DNA of 64,000 nt, taken from positions 1-64,000 of the forward strand of contig JBDZVD010000021.1 in the NCBI GenBank assembly GCA_040255525.1. Reading direction: 5' to 3'. Under the pieces are notes generated by a model. That model was not told the origin of the DNA and made no database searches. It saw only the letters and a program-made list of their open reading frames with translations. Each line of letters starts with the position of its first letter. The stretch's first letter is position 1. Source of the DNA: Rugosimonospora sp040255525 (GTDB taxonomy: Bacteria > Actinomycetota > Actinomycetes > Mycobacteriales > Micromonosporaceae). Below are positions 35,818 through 43,924 of the stretch, piece by piece. The translations under genes and the position numbers were made by a program.

Positions 35818-37887
35818 TCAGTAGATGGGACGGCGATGTTCGTCCGGTACACCGGACTTGCGGAAGAAGTACGCATTGATCTGGTCGCGCCACTCCTCGG
35901 CGCAGCGCACCTGCTCGTCGAGGCGCTCGCGCACCCGGGCGTCCACCGCCGGATCGACCAGCCCGGCGTCCGCGATGCGTTCCCACAGCTGGCGCATCCG
36001 GCGCACCTGTTCGGCGCCGGCGAAGTGGGTGTCGTAGATGTGCTGGATCACGGTCGACCCGCTGTGCAGGACGTGCCCGTACGGGGCGTGGTGGAAGAAC
36101 AGCAGCAGGTCGTCCGGGCACTGGTCCAGCGACTCGTACACCCGCGACCACGGCGGCGGGTACTGGCCGGCGAACCCGGTGCCGGTGGCGACGGTACGGT
36201 CGACGCCGACGCCATCCCGGTCGGCGAAGTGGTACGTGCCCCACGGCGTGTACTCGTACCCGTCCACATCCGGTCCGTAGTGGTGTCCCGGCCGGACCAT
36301 GAAGCCCACGCCCAGCGGCGCCGTGTACCGCTGGTACGTCCGCCACGAGCCGTCCATCAGCTCGTGCAGCGACCGCCGCAGCAGGGCCGGATCCCGGGTC
36401 GAGGACGGGGTGAACGTCAGGTCGATCCACTCGTCGAGGATGGCCGCCGGATCCAGGTGCGGGTCCCAGCCGAGCCGGCCGGCGGCGTAGAGGTTGGCCT
36501 GCGCCAGCGGGTGCCCGGTCCAGAACGGGTCGTCGCCGGCGTTGGAGACGGTGACCAGGCCGCCGCCGCCGTGCGCGGACGCGCCCGGCGCGGCGCCGGC
36601 GACGATGTCCCGCACCGCCGGGCCACCGGCCCCCCACGGCCCGAAGCCGAGCACTTCGCTCCATTGTGGAGCGAGATAGCACACGTGCCGCTGCTGCCCG
36701 GTGTACTCCTGGGTGGCCTGCACCTCCACCGCCAACCGGGTCGCCGGCATGGCGGCGATGACCGGCGACACCGGTTCGCGCGGCTGGAAGTCCACCGGTC
36801 CGTACTTCACCTGGAGGATCGCGTTGTCGTGGAACTGGCCGTCCAGCGGCGCGAAATGGTCGTACGCGGCCCGGGCGCGGTCGATCGACCGGTCGCGCCA
36901 GTCCTGGCGGTGGTTGTAGACGAACGCGCGCCAGTGCACCACGCCGCCGTACGGCGCCAGCGCCCCGGCGAGCAGGTTCGCCCCGTCCGCGTGGCTGCGC
37001 CCGTACGCGAACGGGCCGGGCTGCCCCTCCGAGTCGGCCTTCACCACGTACCCGCCGAAGTCCGGGATGGTCGCGTACACCTGCCGGGTCGTGGCGGCCC
37101 ACCACGCCCGTACCCGCTCGTCACACGGGTCGGCGGTGGGCAACCCGCCGAGCGTGACGGGCGAGGCGAAGCTGACCGACAGGTGCACCCGGACGTGGTA
37201 GGGGCGCAGCTGCTCGGCGATCGCGGCCACCTCGGCGAGCCGGTCGGTCAGCAGGTGCGCCTCGGTGGCGTGCACGTTGACGTTGTTCACCGCGACCGCG
37301 TTGATCCCGCACGCGGCCAGCAGCCGCCCGTACGCGCGCACCCGGTCCAGGTCCCGGCGCGGCTTCCCGTCCCGCCAGAACAGGGAGCCGCCCGCGTACC
37401 CGCGCTCCACCTGCCCCATCACCGGGTGCACGTCGACGTTGTCCCAGTGGTCGACCATCCGCCGCCGCATGGCGGGCCGGTGGCACTCCGGGTCGCGTTC
37501 GGGCCGGAACGCCGACTCGCCGAGCCGGACCAGGTGGAACAGCCCGTAGAGCAGCCCGGCCGGCGCTTGCGCGAGCACCACGGTCACGCCGTGCCGGGCG
37601 GCGAGCGTGAAGCCCTCCTCGCCCAGCGGCTGGCCGGCCGGGAGGGCGTCGGGTACTCCCTCCGCTGTGGACAGCGCGAGCATCAGGTCGTACGGCTCGT
37701 CGCCGGTCGCCCCGTGCCGCACCTCGCCGCCGTACCGGGCGCACGCCCGGCGGGCCTCGGTGACCACCGTGCCGACCAGCGCGCCGTCGCCGAGCACCAC
37801 GGTGCGGCGCGAGCCGATCGCCCGGAACGCCTCCGGCGGCAGCCACGCCGGGTGCACGCCGGTCGGCTCGCCGGCCTGCCGGGTCAT
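35818..37887 (-). CDS. GH67 alpha-glucuronidase
   Basis: Enzyme of 689 aa that removes 4-O-methyl-glucuronic acid from xylo-oligosaccharides. No signal peptide is seen, so it should act in the cytosol on imported aldouronic acids. Family marks include MVDHWDNVDVHPVMGQVERGYAG, the strand GINAVAVNNVNV, and IPDFGGYVVKADSEGQPGP in the catalytic barrel (about 120-460), with CYLAPQWSEVLGF later. The length matches the family. The ATG at 37887 overlaps the stop of the GH42 gene (ATGA), so translation is coupled. Along with the GH10 xylanase it completes side-chain removal from glucuronoxylan. Confidence 0.95.
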   Translation of the reverse strand: MTRQAGEPTGVHPAWLPPEAFRAIGSRRTVVLGDGALVGTVVTEARRACARYGGEVRHGATGDEPYDLMLALSTAEGVPDALPAGQPLGEEGFTLAARHGVTVVLAQAPAGLLYGLFHLVRLGESAFRPERDPECHRPAMRRRMVDHWDNVDVHPVMGQVERGYAGGSLFWRDGKPRRDLDRVRAYGRLLAACGINAVAVNNVNVHATEAHLLTDRLAEVAAIAEQLRPYHVRVHLSVSFASPVTLGGLPTADPCDERVRAWWAATTRQVYATIPDFGGYVVKADSEGQPGPFAYGRSHADGANLLAGALAPYGGVVHWRAFVYNHRQDWRDRSIDRARAAYDHFAPLDGQFHDNAILQVKYGPVDFQPREPVSPVIAAMPATRLAVEVQATQEYTGQQRHVCYLAPQWSEVLGFGPWGAGGPAVRDIVAGAAPGASAHGGGGLVTVSNAGDDPFWTGHPLAQANLYAAGRLGWDPHLDPAAILDEWIDLTFTPSSTRDPALLRRSLHELMDGSWRTYQRYTAPLGVGFMVRPGHHYGPDVDGYEYTPWGTYHFADRDGVGVDRTVATGTGFAGQYPPPWSRVYESLDQCPDDLLLFFHHAPYGHVLHSGSTVIQHIYDTHFAGAEQVRRMRQLWERIADAGLVDPAVDARVRERLDEQVRCAEEWRDQINAYFFRKSGVPDEHRRPIY

Positions 37888-39902
37888 CCCGCCACCCGGA
37901 TGACCGCGACCTGCAATGGCGCCAGATCCACCACGTCCCGTACCTCCCGGCCGCCGATCAGGTCCACGCCGCTGTCCCCCACCGTCACCGTGGCGGGCTC
38001 GTCATCGGAGTGGTTGAGCAGGAACAGGTACCGGCGCCCGCCGGCCCGCCGGACGGTCGCCTCCACGAACGCGGGCGCGTCCGGGACGACCGGCCTGACC
38101 CCCGCGCCGGCCAGCGCCCCGAGCAGGACGGCGGCCAGCGCGGCGGGCTCCAGGCGGGTGCCGACGTAGACGACCCGCCCGCCGCCGACGGCGTTGTCGA
38201 TGACGGCCGGCCGGCCGGCGAGCGGGCCGGCGGTGTAGCGGGCGAGCACGCTGGCCGACTCCGGGTGGATGCTGTCCTGCCACCAGTCGGCGGACGCCTC
38301 GGCCCCGTCCGCGAAGGCGACGGTGAACGTCTCGCCCTCGCGGGCCGGCCAGTACTCGTCGATGTAGGCCCCGATGAGGTCGCGGAAGGCACCCGGGTAG
38401 GCGGGCTGACGGACCTGGTTGCGCTCGTCCACCACGCCGGAGAAGAACGAGCAGACCAGGGTGCCGCCGTCGCGCACGAACGCGTCCAGCGCCCGGACGC
38501 ACCGGTCGTCGACCAGGTACGCGTTCGGCACGATGACGACCCGGTACCGGCCGAAGTCGGAGCCGAACGACACGAAGTCCACCGCGTGGTGGGCCTGCCA
38601 CAGCGGCCGGTAGTGGTCGGTCTGCAGCTGCGGGTAGTCGAAGTCGTTGCGCGGCAGGCCGTGCGTGTCCGTCAGCCCCCACCACGCGTTCCAGTCGAAC
38701 AGGACGGCGACCTCCGCCGCGCTGGTGCCGCCGGCCACCTCGGCGATCCTGGGCAGTTCGTTGCCCAGGGCGCTGACCTCCCGCCAGGTGCGCGCGCCGG
38801 TGCCGGAGTGCGGCAGCATCGCGGAGTGGAAGCGCTCCTGCCCGCCGCGGCTGGCCCGCCACTGGAAGTACATGACCGTGTCGGCGCCGTGGGCGATGGC
38901 CTGGTACGAGCCGAGCCGCATCCGCCCGGGCCGCTTGACGTTGTTCACCCGCCACTGCGAGACGGCGCTGGCCGCCTGCTCCATCAGCACCCAGGGTTCG
39001 CCACGCAGCGACCGCATCAGGTCGAAGTTGAGCGCCGCCGGGATGTGCGAGTCGTCCCGCCCGGGGTCCGGGTAGATGTCCAGCGCGGCGGCGTCCTGCT
39101 CGGCCGACCAGCGCCAGTAGTCGGCGTTCTTGTAGAAGCGCATGAAGTTGGTGACCACCGGGATGTCGTCCCGGTACGAGCGCACGATGTCACGCTCGGC
39201 GATGAAGCACTCCAGCAACGTGTCCGACACGAACCGCCGGAAGTCCAGCCGGCGTGCCGGGTTGGACCACGACCGCGGCACCTCCGGCACGTTGACCTGT
39301 TCCCAACCGGTGTAGACCTGACCCCAGAACCGGGTGTACCAGGCGTCGTTGAGCGCGTCGAGGGTGCCGTACCGGCGGCGCAGCCAGTCCCGGAACGCGA
39401 CCGAACTCTGCGAATTGTAGGCGGTGGGGCCGAACTCGTTGCTGATGTGCCACATGGCCAGCGCGGGGTGGTGAGAATACCGCTGCGCGAGGGCGGTGGT
39501 GACGCGCGCAGCGGCCTGCCGGTAGACCGGCGAGGACGGGTCGAAGTGCAACCGGCTGCCGAAGCCGAACGTCTCCCCGTCCTCCATCACCGGAAGCACG
39601 TCCGGAAACCGCTGGGACAGCCAGGCCGGGGGCGCCATCGTCGGAGTGGCCAGGTCGACGCTGATGCCGCCCGCGTGCAACAGGTCCATCACCTCGTCCA
39701 GCCAACCGAACGTGAACTCGCCGGGTGCGGGCTCCAGCGAGGCCCAGGCGAACACGCCGACCGTGACCAGGTTGACACCGGCCTGCCGCATCAGCGCCAC
39801 GTCCTCGTCCCACACCGACCGATCCCACTGTTCGGGATTGTAGTCGCCGCCGAAGGCGAAGCCGCCGAGCCGGGACCGGAACGCGTCCATCCGGGTGTTC
39901 AT
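37884..39902 (-). CDS. GH42 beta-galactosidase
   Basis: Family 42 glycosidase of 672 aa, probably cytosolic since no signal is visible. It opens with FAFGGDYNPEQWDRSVWDEDV. The acid/base Glu is in MWHISNEFGPTAYN and the nucleophile Glu in EPWVLMEQAAS. The trimerisation-type domain (about 400-600) and the C-terminal beta-sandwich follow. The ATG at 39902 overlaps the stop of a 43-codon ROK-regulator fragment (ATGA), and its own stop overlaps the GH67 start, giving a chain of coupled translation. GH42 enzymes act on beta-galactosides and some arabinogalacto-oligosaccharides. The start lacks a strong ribosome binding site, which would make coupling to the fragment important. Confidence 0.93.
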   Translation of the reverse strand: MNTRMDAFRSRLGGFAFGGDYNPEQWDRSVWDEDVALMRQAGVNLVTVGVFAWASLEPAPGEFTFGWLDEVMDLLHAGGISVDLATPTMAPPAWLSQRFPDVLPVMEDGETFGFGSRLHFDPSSPVYRQAAARVTTALAQRYSHHPALAMWHISNEFGPTAYNSQSSVAFRDWLRRRYGTLDALNDAWYTRFWGQVYTGWEQVNVPEVPRSWSNPARRLDFRRFVSDTLLECFIAERDIVRSYRDDIPVVTNFMRFYKNADYWRWSAEQDAAALDIYPDPGRDDSHIPAALNFDLMRSLRGEPWVLMEQAASAVSQWRVNNVKRPGRMRLGSYQAIAHGADTVMYFQWRASRGGQERFHSAMLPHSGTGARTWREVSALGNELPRIAEVAGGTSAAEVAVLFDWNAWWGLTDTHGLPRNDFDYPQLQTDHYRPLWQAHHAVDFVSFGSDFGRYRVVIVPNAYLVDDRCVRALDAFVRDGGTLVCSFFSGVVDERNQVRQPAYPGAFRDLIGAYIDEYWPAREGETFTVAFADGAEASADWWQDSIHPESASVLARYTAGPLAGRPAVIDNAVGGGRVVYVGTRLEPAALAAVLLGALAGAGVRPVVPDAPAFVEATVRRAGGRRYLFLLNHSDDEPATVTVGDSGVDLIGGREVRDVVDLAPLQVAVIRVAG

Positions 39903-40030
39903 GCCGCCGACCCCGCGCCTACGAACGGGTCCGCCAACTCCGCCCGGGACAGCGGTCCACGATCGCGCAGCAGGCACAGCAGCCGAAACGGCAGCGGGCT
40001 CGGCACCGGTGGGAGTACGGAGGAAACCAT
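39899..40030 (-). pseudogene. N-terminal fragment of a ROK-family repressor
   Basis: A 43-codon frame from the ATG at 40030 encodes PLPFRLLCLLRDRGPLSRAE, the start of the winged helix typical of ROK/NagC-type repressors (LLR-DRGPLSRAELA). After about 33 residues the similarity ends and the frame stops inside the GH42 start (ATGA). Nothing else of a ROK protein follows. It is probably the leftover of a deletion that fused the regulator start to the GH42 gene. It may still act as a translated leader. Confidence 0.6.
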
Positions 40031-40064
40031 CCTCGACCCTCTACGTCCCGTAAGTTACGCCGAA

Positions 40065-40138
40065 CTCTATGAAATTAGAGCTGCGCTGTAAAGACGTTCC
40101 GATGTTCTGGAACAAACTTTCGTCTGCACAAGCGAAAG
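40065..40138 (-). promoter_or_regulatory. Cluster of inverted repeats upstream of the GH42 operon
   Basis: Three dyads lie within 75 bp: CTCTA-N6-TAGAG (40065-40080), GTTCC-N8-GGAAC (40096-40113) and CTTTCG-N10-CGAAAG (40117-40138). The region is AT-richer than its surroundings, as expected of a promoter. The last dyad shares CGAAAG with the xylanase box at 26479. Confidence 0.5.
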
Positions 40139-40180
40139 ATGGCGCCGCGCGGGTCACACACGATTGACCACTATGGACCG

Positions 40181-40505
40181 TCACGGACCGTAGCCGTGCG
40201 CGGTGACGAACCCGGCGGCGAGCATCCGGTCCCGGATCTCGGGGAAGGCGAACAGCCGCGTGACGAAGCTGAGCCTCCGCGCCCAGCCGTCCCGGACGAC
40301 CGTCCGCTCCGCCTGAACCGGCCGGTGACCGCGTCCAGGTGGTACCGGTCGACGAGCATGTCGCCGTCGCCCCGCGCGGCCACGACCCGGGACGGGCGGT
40401 ACCCGGCGAGGAACGCCGGGAGGTTGTCGAGGTCCATGGCCAGCCGGCCACCCGGGCGCAGCGCGGCGACGATGCCGGAGAGCAGCGTGTCCTCAGACTC
40501 GCTCC
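40181..40505 (-). pseudogene. Methyltransferase remnant, truncated and frameshifted
   Basis: Minus-strand sequence encodes LLSGIVAALRPGGRLAMDLD, then FLAGYRPSRVV and DMLVDRYHLDAVTGRF. It continues in another frame as RTVVRDGWARRLSFVTRLFA and EIRDRMLAAGFVTAHGYGP before a stop. Joined, these match the C-terminal half of a class I SAM-dependent methyltransferase. A frameshift near 40310 and loss of the N-terminal half, cut off next to the Imm7 gene, show it is dead. Confidence 0.75.
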
Positions 40506-40511
40506 CGCCGG

Positions 40512-40913
40512 TCAGTCCTCAATGGTCGGACGAACCGGTGACAGGAACGGGTCCAGCCTCTCGACGATCCGGCCGCGCGCCAGCACTCTGACGCGAAACC
40601 CGCCGGGACCCGGCGGTGTAGGCATGTCGTCCTCGTCTGACCGTTCGTACAGCAGCCCATATGAACCGGGCAGCCGCTCAGCCAGGAAGCCGAGCAGCTT
40701 GTCCAGCTCCATCGCCTCGTCCCGACGACGGTTGACCAAGCCGTCCACGTTCAGAAAGTGTTCGCCGTTCAACACATGTAGCTCGGCGCGTGCGGTAGCC
40801 CAGCCCAGCCCGACGAGCCGGGCGCGCAACTCGACCAAGCTCGGCCCGAGCGACCCAGTGTCCGACTCCCCGGTCGAGTCAGCCAGCCCAAACCAACCGT
40901 GGAACTCGTACAC
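40512..40913 (-). CDS. Immunity protein 7 (Imm7) family protein
   Basis: Small cytosolic protein of 133 aa. It begins VYEFHGWFGLADST, and GRAELHV-like sequence (ARAELHVLNGEHFLNVDGLV, then NRRRDE and LPGSYGLLYERSDE) matches the Imm7 family, immunity proteins of polymorphic toxin systems. The GTG at 40913 follows TTGGAGGT. No toxin gene is visible within the window, so it is an orphan immunity gene. It sits among pseudogenes and appears intact itself. Protection against toxins of competing relatives is a plausible reason for its retention. Confidence 0.82.
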   Translation of the reverse strand: MYEFHGWFGLADSTGESDTGSLGPSLVELRARLVGLGWATARAELHVLNGEHFLNVDGLVNRRRDEAMELDKLLGFLAERLPGSYGLLYERSDEDDMPTPPGPGGFRVRVLARGRIVERLDPFLSPVRPTIED

Positions 40914-41129
40914 GCTCAACCTCCAACTCGCGGTGAACCGCCTCGGTGCTGGAGAGACTACGGGCAGCGCAGACCGGAAGTCCGATGCCCGGCAGCGGCG
41001 ACGCGATCGGGACCGCAACCTTCCGACAGGCGACGGGGTCGTCGATGGCTCCTCGGGAGGCGAGGCGGGCGACTGCCGTCGTTCGTGGTGGCACTCGGAG
41101 CACGCGGGGCGCCGCGCCTGCGTCAACGC

Positions 41130-41260
41130 CGGGGTCGTACCGGGCGCAGCGCTGTCGCGCCTGACCCGCCTTCCTCGACGAGGCGCCAGACGAAGCCGGG
41201 GACCCCAGTCGGCCCGGGCGTTGATTTCTTCGAGTCGCGCGACGAAAGCCGGCCATTGCG
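41130..41260 (-). pseudogene. DUF3291 protein remnant with frameshift
   Basis: One minus-strand frame encodes QWPAFVARLEEINARAD. A shifted frame continues with GVPGFVWRLVEEGGSGATAL. Together they match the start of DUF3291 proteins (FVAALERINALAD-SPGFVWRL-ATAIRPF). The remainder of the domain is missing. Confidence 0.6.
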
Positions 41261-41285
41261 GCAGTGCCGAGCGGCTCGTTCTATG

Positions 41286-42008
41286 TCAATGCTGATTGTT
41301 TTTAGAAGCGAGATCGATGACCACGCAGCAGTTCGTGCCGGTAGGCGCGATCCGCGGCGTCGCCCGCAGTCCGCGCGGCCCATCACCGCCCAGCCCACCA
41401 CCGCCCAGCCCACCACCGCCCAGCCCCTCGACCAGGCCCTCGAGGAGCGCGAGATTCATGCCGCACACCAGTGGCGGGTAGTCCCGTGCCAGCGCGTGGA
41501 ACGGGCAGTTGCGCAGCACGATCGAACCGTCGCACCGCTGCGGCTCGTACCCCTGACCGGCCAGCACCTCGACGAGCCGGGCGGCCGGGTCGGAGCCCGC
41601 GCGGCCGACGGGGTCGACGGCCGCCAGCCCTGCCGACCGGCCCCGCTCGCGGGCCGCGTCGAACAGCTTCCCGTCGGCGCCCGAACGCTCCACCGTCTCC
41701 GCCAGCAACTCGGCGACGGCGAGGTACCGGCGGGGCGGCAGGGTCACCTCGTGGTCGGCGGCCGAGCGCCGGTACAGCTTCGCCGGCCGGCCCGCCCCGG
41801 GGCCCGTGCGCCCGGAGCGACGCGCGAACGACACGTCCAGCAGCCCGACCGCGGCCAGCCGGTCGAGATGGAAGGCGGCGAGGGTGCGCCCGATGCCGCA
41901 GGCCGCGGCGACCTCGTCGCGACCCACCGGCTCGCCCTGGGCCGCCGCGTACTCGTAGACCGCCCGGCGCACCGGCTCGCGCAGCGAGCCAATCGCCTCC
42001 ACCGACAT
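41286..42008 (-). CDS. HTH transcriptional regulator with C-terminal Cys ligands
   Basis: Regulator of 240 aa from the ATG at 42008. An N-terminal ArsR/MarR-like winged helix (LREPVRRAVYEYAAAQG, VGRDEVAAACGIGRTLAAFH) is followed by a sensor domain. Three Cys in RCDGSIVLRNCPFHAL and VCGMN resemble the metal or Fe-S ligands of SufR-like regulators. Residues about 207-225 form a Gly-rich tail encoded by three 15-bp repeats, followed by an unrelated-looking C-terminus (CCVVIDLASKNNQH). The tail may have arisen by repeat expansion or readthrough after local deletion. Its target is unknown, and it lies in a pseudogene-rich stretch. Confidence 0.75.
   Translation of the reverse strand: MSVEAIGSLREPVRRAVYEYAAAQGEPVGRDEVAAACGIGRTLAAFHLDRLAAVGLLDVSFARRSGRTGPGAGRPAKLYRRSAADHEVTLPPRRYLAVAELLAETVERSGADGKLFDAARERGRSAGLAAVDPVGRAGSDPAARLVEVLAGQGYEPQRCDGSIVLRNCPFHALARDYPPLVCGMNLALLEGLVEGLGGGGLGGGGLGGDGPRGLRATPRIAPTGTNCCVVIDLASKNNQH
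41381..41425 (-). repeat. Three 15-bp tandem repeats
   Basis: CATCACCGCCCAGCC, then CACCACCGCCCAGCC twice, in perfect register. They encode a GLGGG-type tail near the C-terminus of the HTH regulator. Confidence 0.8.
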
Positions 42009-42062
42009 TCCGCAACCGTAGCGCGGGCTCCCGGCCCCGACGGTCACGGTGGGGCGCGGGGG

Positions 42063-42254
42063 CTACCCGGCCCCGGGCGGGCCGGTGTCGAAGCCCCGCT
42101 GATTCCGGCGGATCTCGGCGAGGTGATCGGCCGACCGGGCGGCGAGCGCCAGAACCGTGGACAGCAGCGGGGTGCCCAGGTCGGTGAGGGTGGGCTCGAC
42201 CCTGGGCGGCACCTGCGGGTAAACGGTACGGGTGACCAGGCCGTTGCGCTGCAG
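42063..42254 (-). pseudogene. C-terminal fragment of an HxlR-family regulator
   Basis: The frame encodes LQRNGLVTRTVYPQVPPRVE followed by TLTDLGTPLLSTVLAL, the second half of an HxlR winged helix (normally about 110-150 aa). No helix-turn-helix N-terminus precedes it. Its upstream edge abuts the divergent nadE fragment. Confidence 0.75.
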
Positions 42255-42285
42255 CGGGGCGCCCGGCGCCCCCGACTCCCCGGGC

Positions 42286-42480
42286 GCCAAGACTCCCACC
42301 GCCGACCTCCCACGCCGACCTGGAGACCCTCGCCCCGGCAAACCGGACGAGGCAGCCCTCGGGCTGAGCTACGACGACATCGCCGACTTCTTCGACGGAC
42401 GGCCGGTGGTGCCCAGCACCGACGAGGCGACCATCCGCCGGTTCCGGGACACCGCTCATGAGCGGCAGCTTCGGCCGGAC
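42286..42480 (+). pseudogene. C-terminal fragment of NAD synthetase
   Basis: The frame encodes KTPTADLPRRPGD, then PGKPDEAALGLSYDDIADFF and TIRRFRDTAHERQL. This matches the C-terminus of NadE (KAPTADL ... PDEVALGVTYDNIDDYLEG ... TEHKRR), including the substrate-binding PTADL. The N-terminal 200 or so residues with the ATP site are absent. The break lies right next to the HxlR fragment on the other strand. Confidence 0.75.
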
Positions 42481-42562
42481 CGTCATCGCCGCTCCCGAGA
42501 AATCCAACGACTCGTAGAGTTGCCGGGATCCCGCTGTACGCGAGGCTGAAGGGGCAGGCCAC

Positions 42563-43348
42563 GTGATCATCCTGATGCACAGCTCGAAGACGATGCGGCC
42601 GCCGACCTCCGGCTCGAAGCCGACTGGTACGCCCGTGCTGCTGGACCGGGCCGAGGAACTGATCGGGCACCTGCGGACCCTGTCCGCCTCCCGGCTGGCC
42701 ACGGTGATGACGATCTCGGCCGACCTCGCCGAGAAGACCCGCGACCAGTACGCGCGGTGGAGCACCGACCCGGACGACCAGGCACCGGCCGCCGAGAGCT
42801 TCGTCGGCGACATCTACAGCGGCCTGCGCGTGGACTCGTTCGGCGCGGCGGACCGGCGGTACGCCGACGCGCACCTGCGGATCCTCTCCGGCCTGTACGG
42901 GATCCTGCGCCCGTTCGACGGCATCTGCCCGTACCGGCTGGAGATGGGGTACCGGCTGCGGCCGAACGGGTATGCCAACCTGTACCAGTTCTGGGGCGCC
43001 TCGATCGCGGAGCAGCTGCCGGCGTCCGGCCGCGTGGTGAACCTGGCGGCCGGCGAGTACAGCAAGACGGTCACCGGCCACATCTCGCCCGACCGGGTGG
43101 TGACGCCGAAGTTCCTGACGATCCACCCGAAGACGGGACAGCCGACGTTCGTCGTGGTGCACGCGAAGATCGCCCGGGGCGCGTTCGTCCGGTGGCTGGT
43201 CACCTCGCGGATCAAGGACACCGACTCCGCCCTGGCGGGATTCGGCGACATCGGGTACCGGTACGACGAGAAGCTGAGTTCCCCGAACGAGCCGACCTTC
43301 GTGTGCGAGGAGTTCGGCGGCAAGGGCCTGTCCGTCCGGCTGACCTGA
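42563..43348 (+). CDS. yaaA: YaaA family peroxide stress protein
   Basis: Cytosolic protein of 261 aa in the YaaA/UPF0246 family; E. coli YaaA lowers intracellular free iron and limits oxidative damage to DNA. Recognisable segments are MIILMHSSKTM, YSGLRV, LRILSGLYGILRPFDGICPY, YRLEMGYRLR and VNLAAGEYSKTV. The length is normal. The GTG at 42563 follows AAGGGGCAGG. It appears to be a single gene just beyond the pseudogene patch. Confidence 0.92.
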   Translation: MIILMHSSKTMRPPTSGSKPTGTPVLLDRAEELIGHLRTLSASRLATVMTISADLAEKTRDQYARWSTDPDDQAPAAESFVGDIYSGLRVDSFGAADRRYADAHLRILSGLYGILRPFDGICPYRLEMGYRLRPNGYANLYQFWGASIAEQLPASGRVVNLAAGEYSKTVTGHISPDRVVTPKFLTIHPKTGQPTFVVVHAKIARGAFVRWLVTSRIKDTDSALAGFGDIGYRYDEKLSSPNEPTFVCEEFGGKGLSVRLT

Positions 43349-43924
43349 CGGCGGCGCGGTCGGGTGGGCGTATTCAGCCAGGATGAGTAGCGCGATTCAG
43401 GTCCGGGACGGACCGGTCATGGGACGTTACTGGCATGCTTGCTCCCCTTGCCGTACCGGTGAGCCCCGGGCCGCTGTTCGCCGAGCCGCCCGGCGTGGGC
43501 GGCCGCGTGCGCCGCCGGGACCACGTGTACCGGATCGTGACCCGGGTGCTGGCGGTGGCGCTGGGGCTGTTCGGCACCGTCCTGGTCGGGCCGGGTTGGC
43601 TGATCCAGAACCAGACCATAGCGACCTGGCACGCCGGTGATCGGTGCCACGGCTCGGGTCCTGGCACCGCGCGGCGCCCTTCCGGCCGTCCTGGGCCCGC
43701 TGGCCGCGACCCTGGCCGCGGGCGGGATGCAGACGGTGAGCGTGATGTCCTGCACGACGGCGAACCGGTCTCGTCCACACTCAACTCGGTCTACCACCTG
43801 ACCATCTCGGCCGTGCTGCTGCTGGTTTCCGGCGCGGCGATCGGCGATCTGGGATTCGCCCAGCAACTGACGGAGAGTCGGGGCCGCCGCGTACCGGCCG
43901 GTACCGGCAGGCAGGATGGGAGGC
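43349..43924. other. Gene-poor stretch with possible decayed membrane protein gene
   Basis: From 43435 a plus-strand frame encodes VYRIVTRVLAVALGLFGTVL and later LTISAVLLLVSGAAIGDLGF, two likely membrane helices. Between them the most protein-like reading is in another frame (VLAPRGALPAVLGPLAATLA). This suggests a small membrane protein gene broken by compensating frameshifts. No family is recognised and there is no clear ribosome binding site, so it may be non-coding. Confidence 0.35.

Noticed and set aside
33681..35876. Long minus-strand frame crossing the N gap
   Set aside because: It runs through undetermined bases and lies antisense to the antiporter and CBM13 regions; composition is shadow-like.
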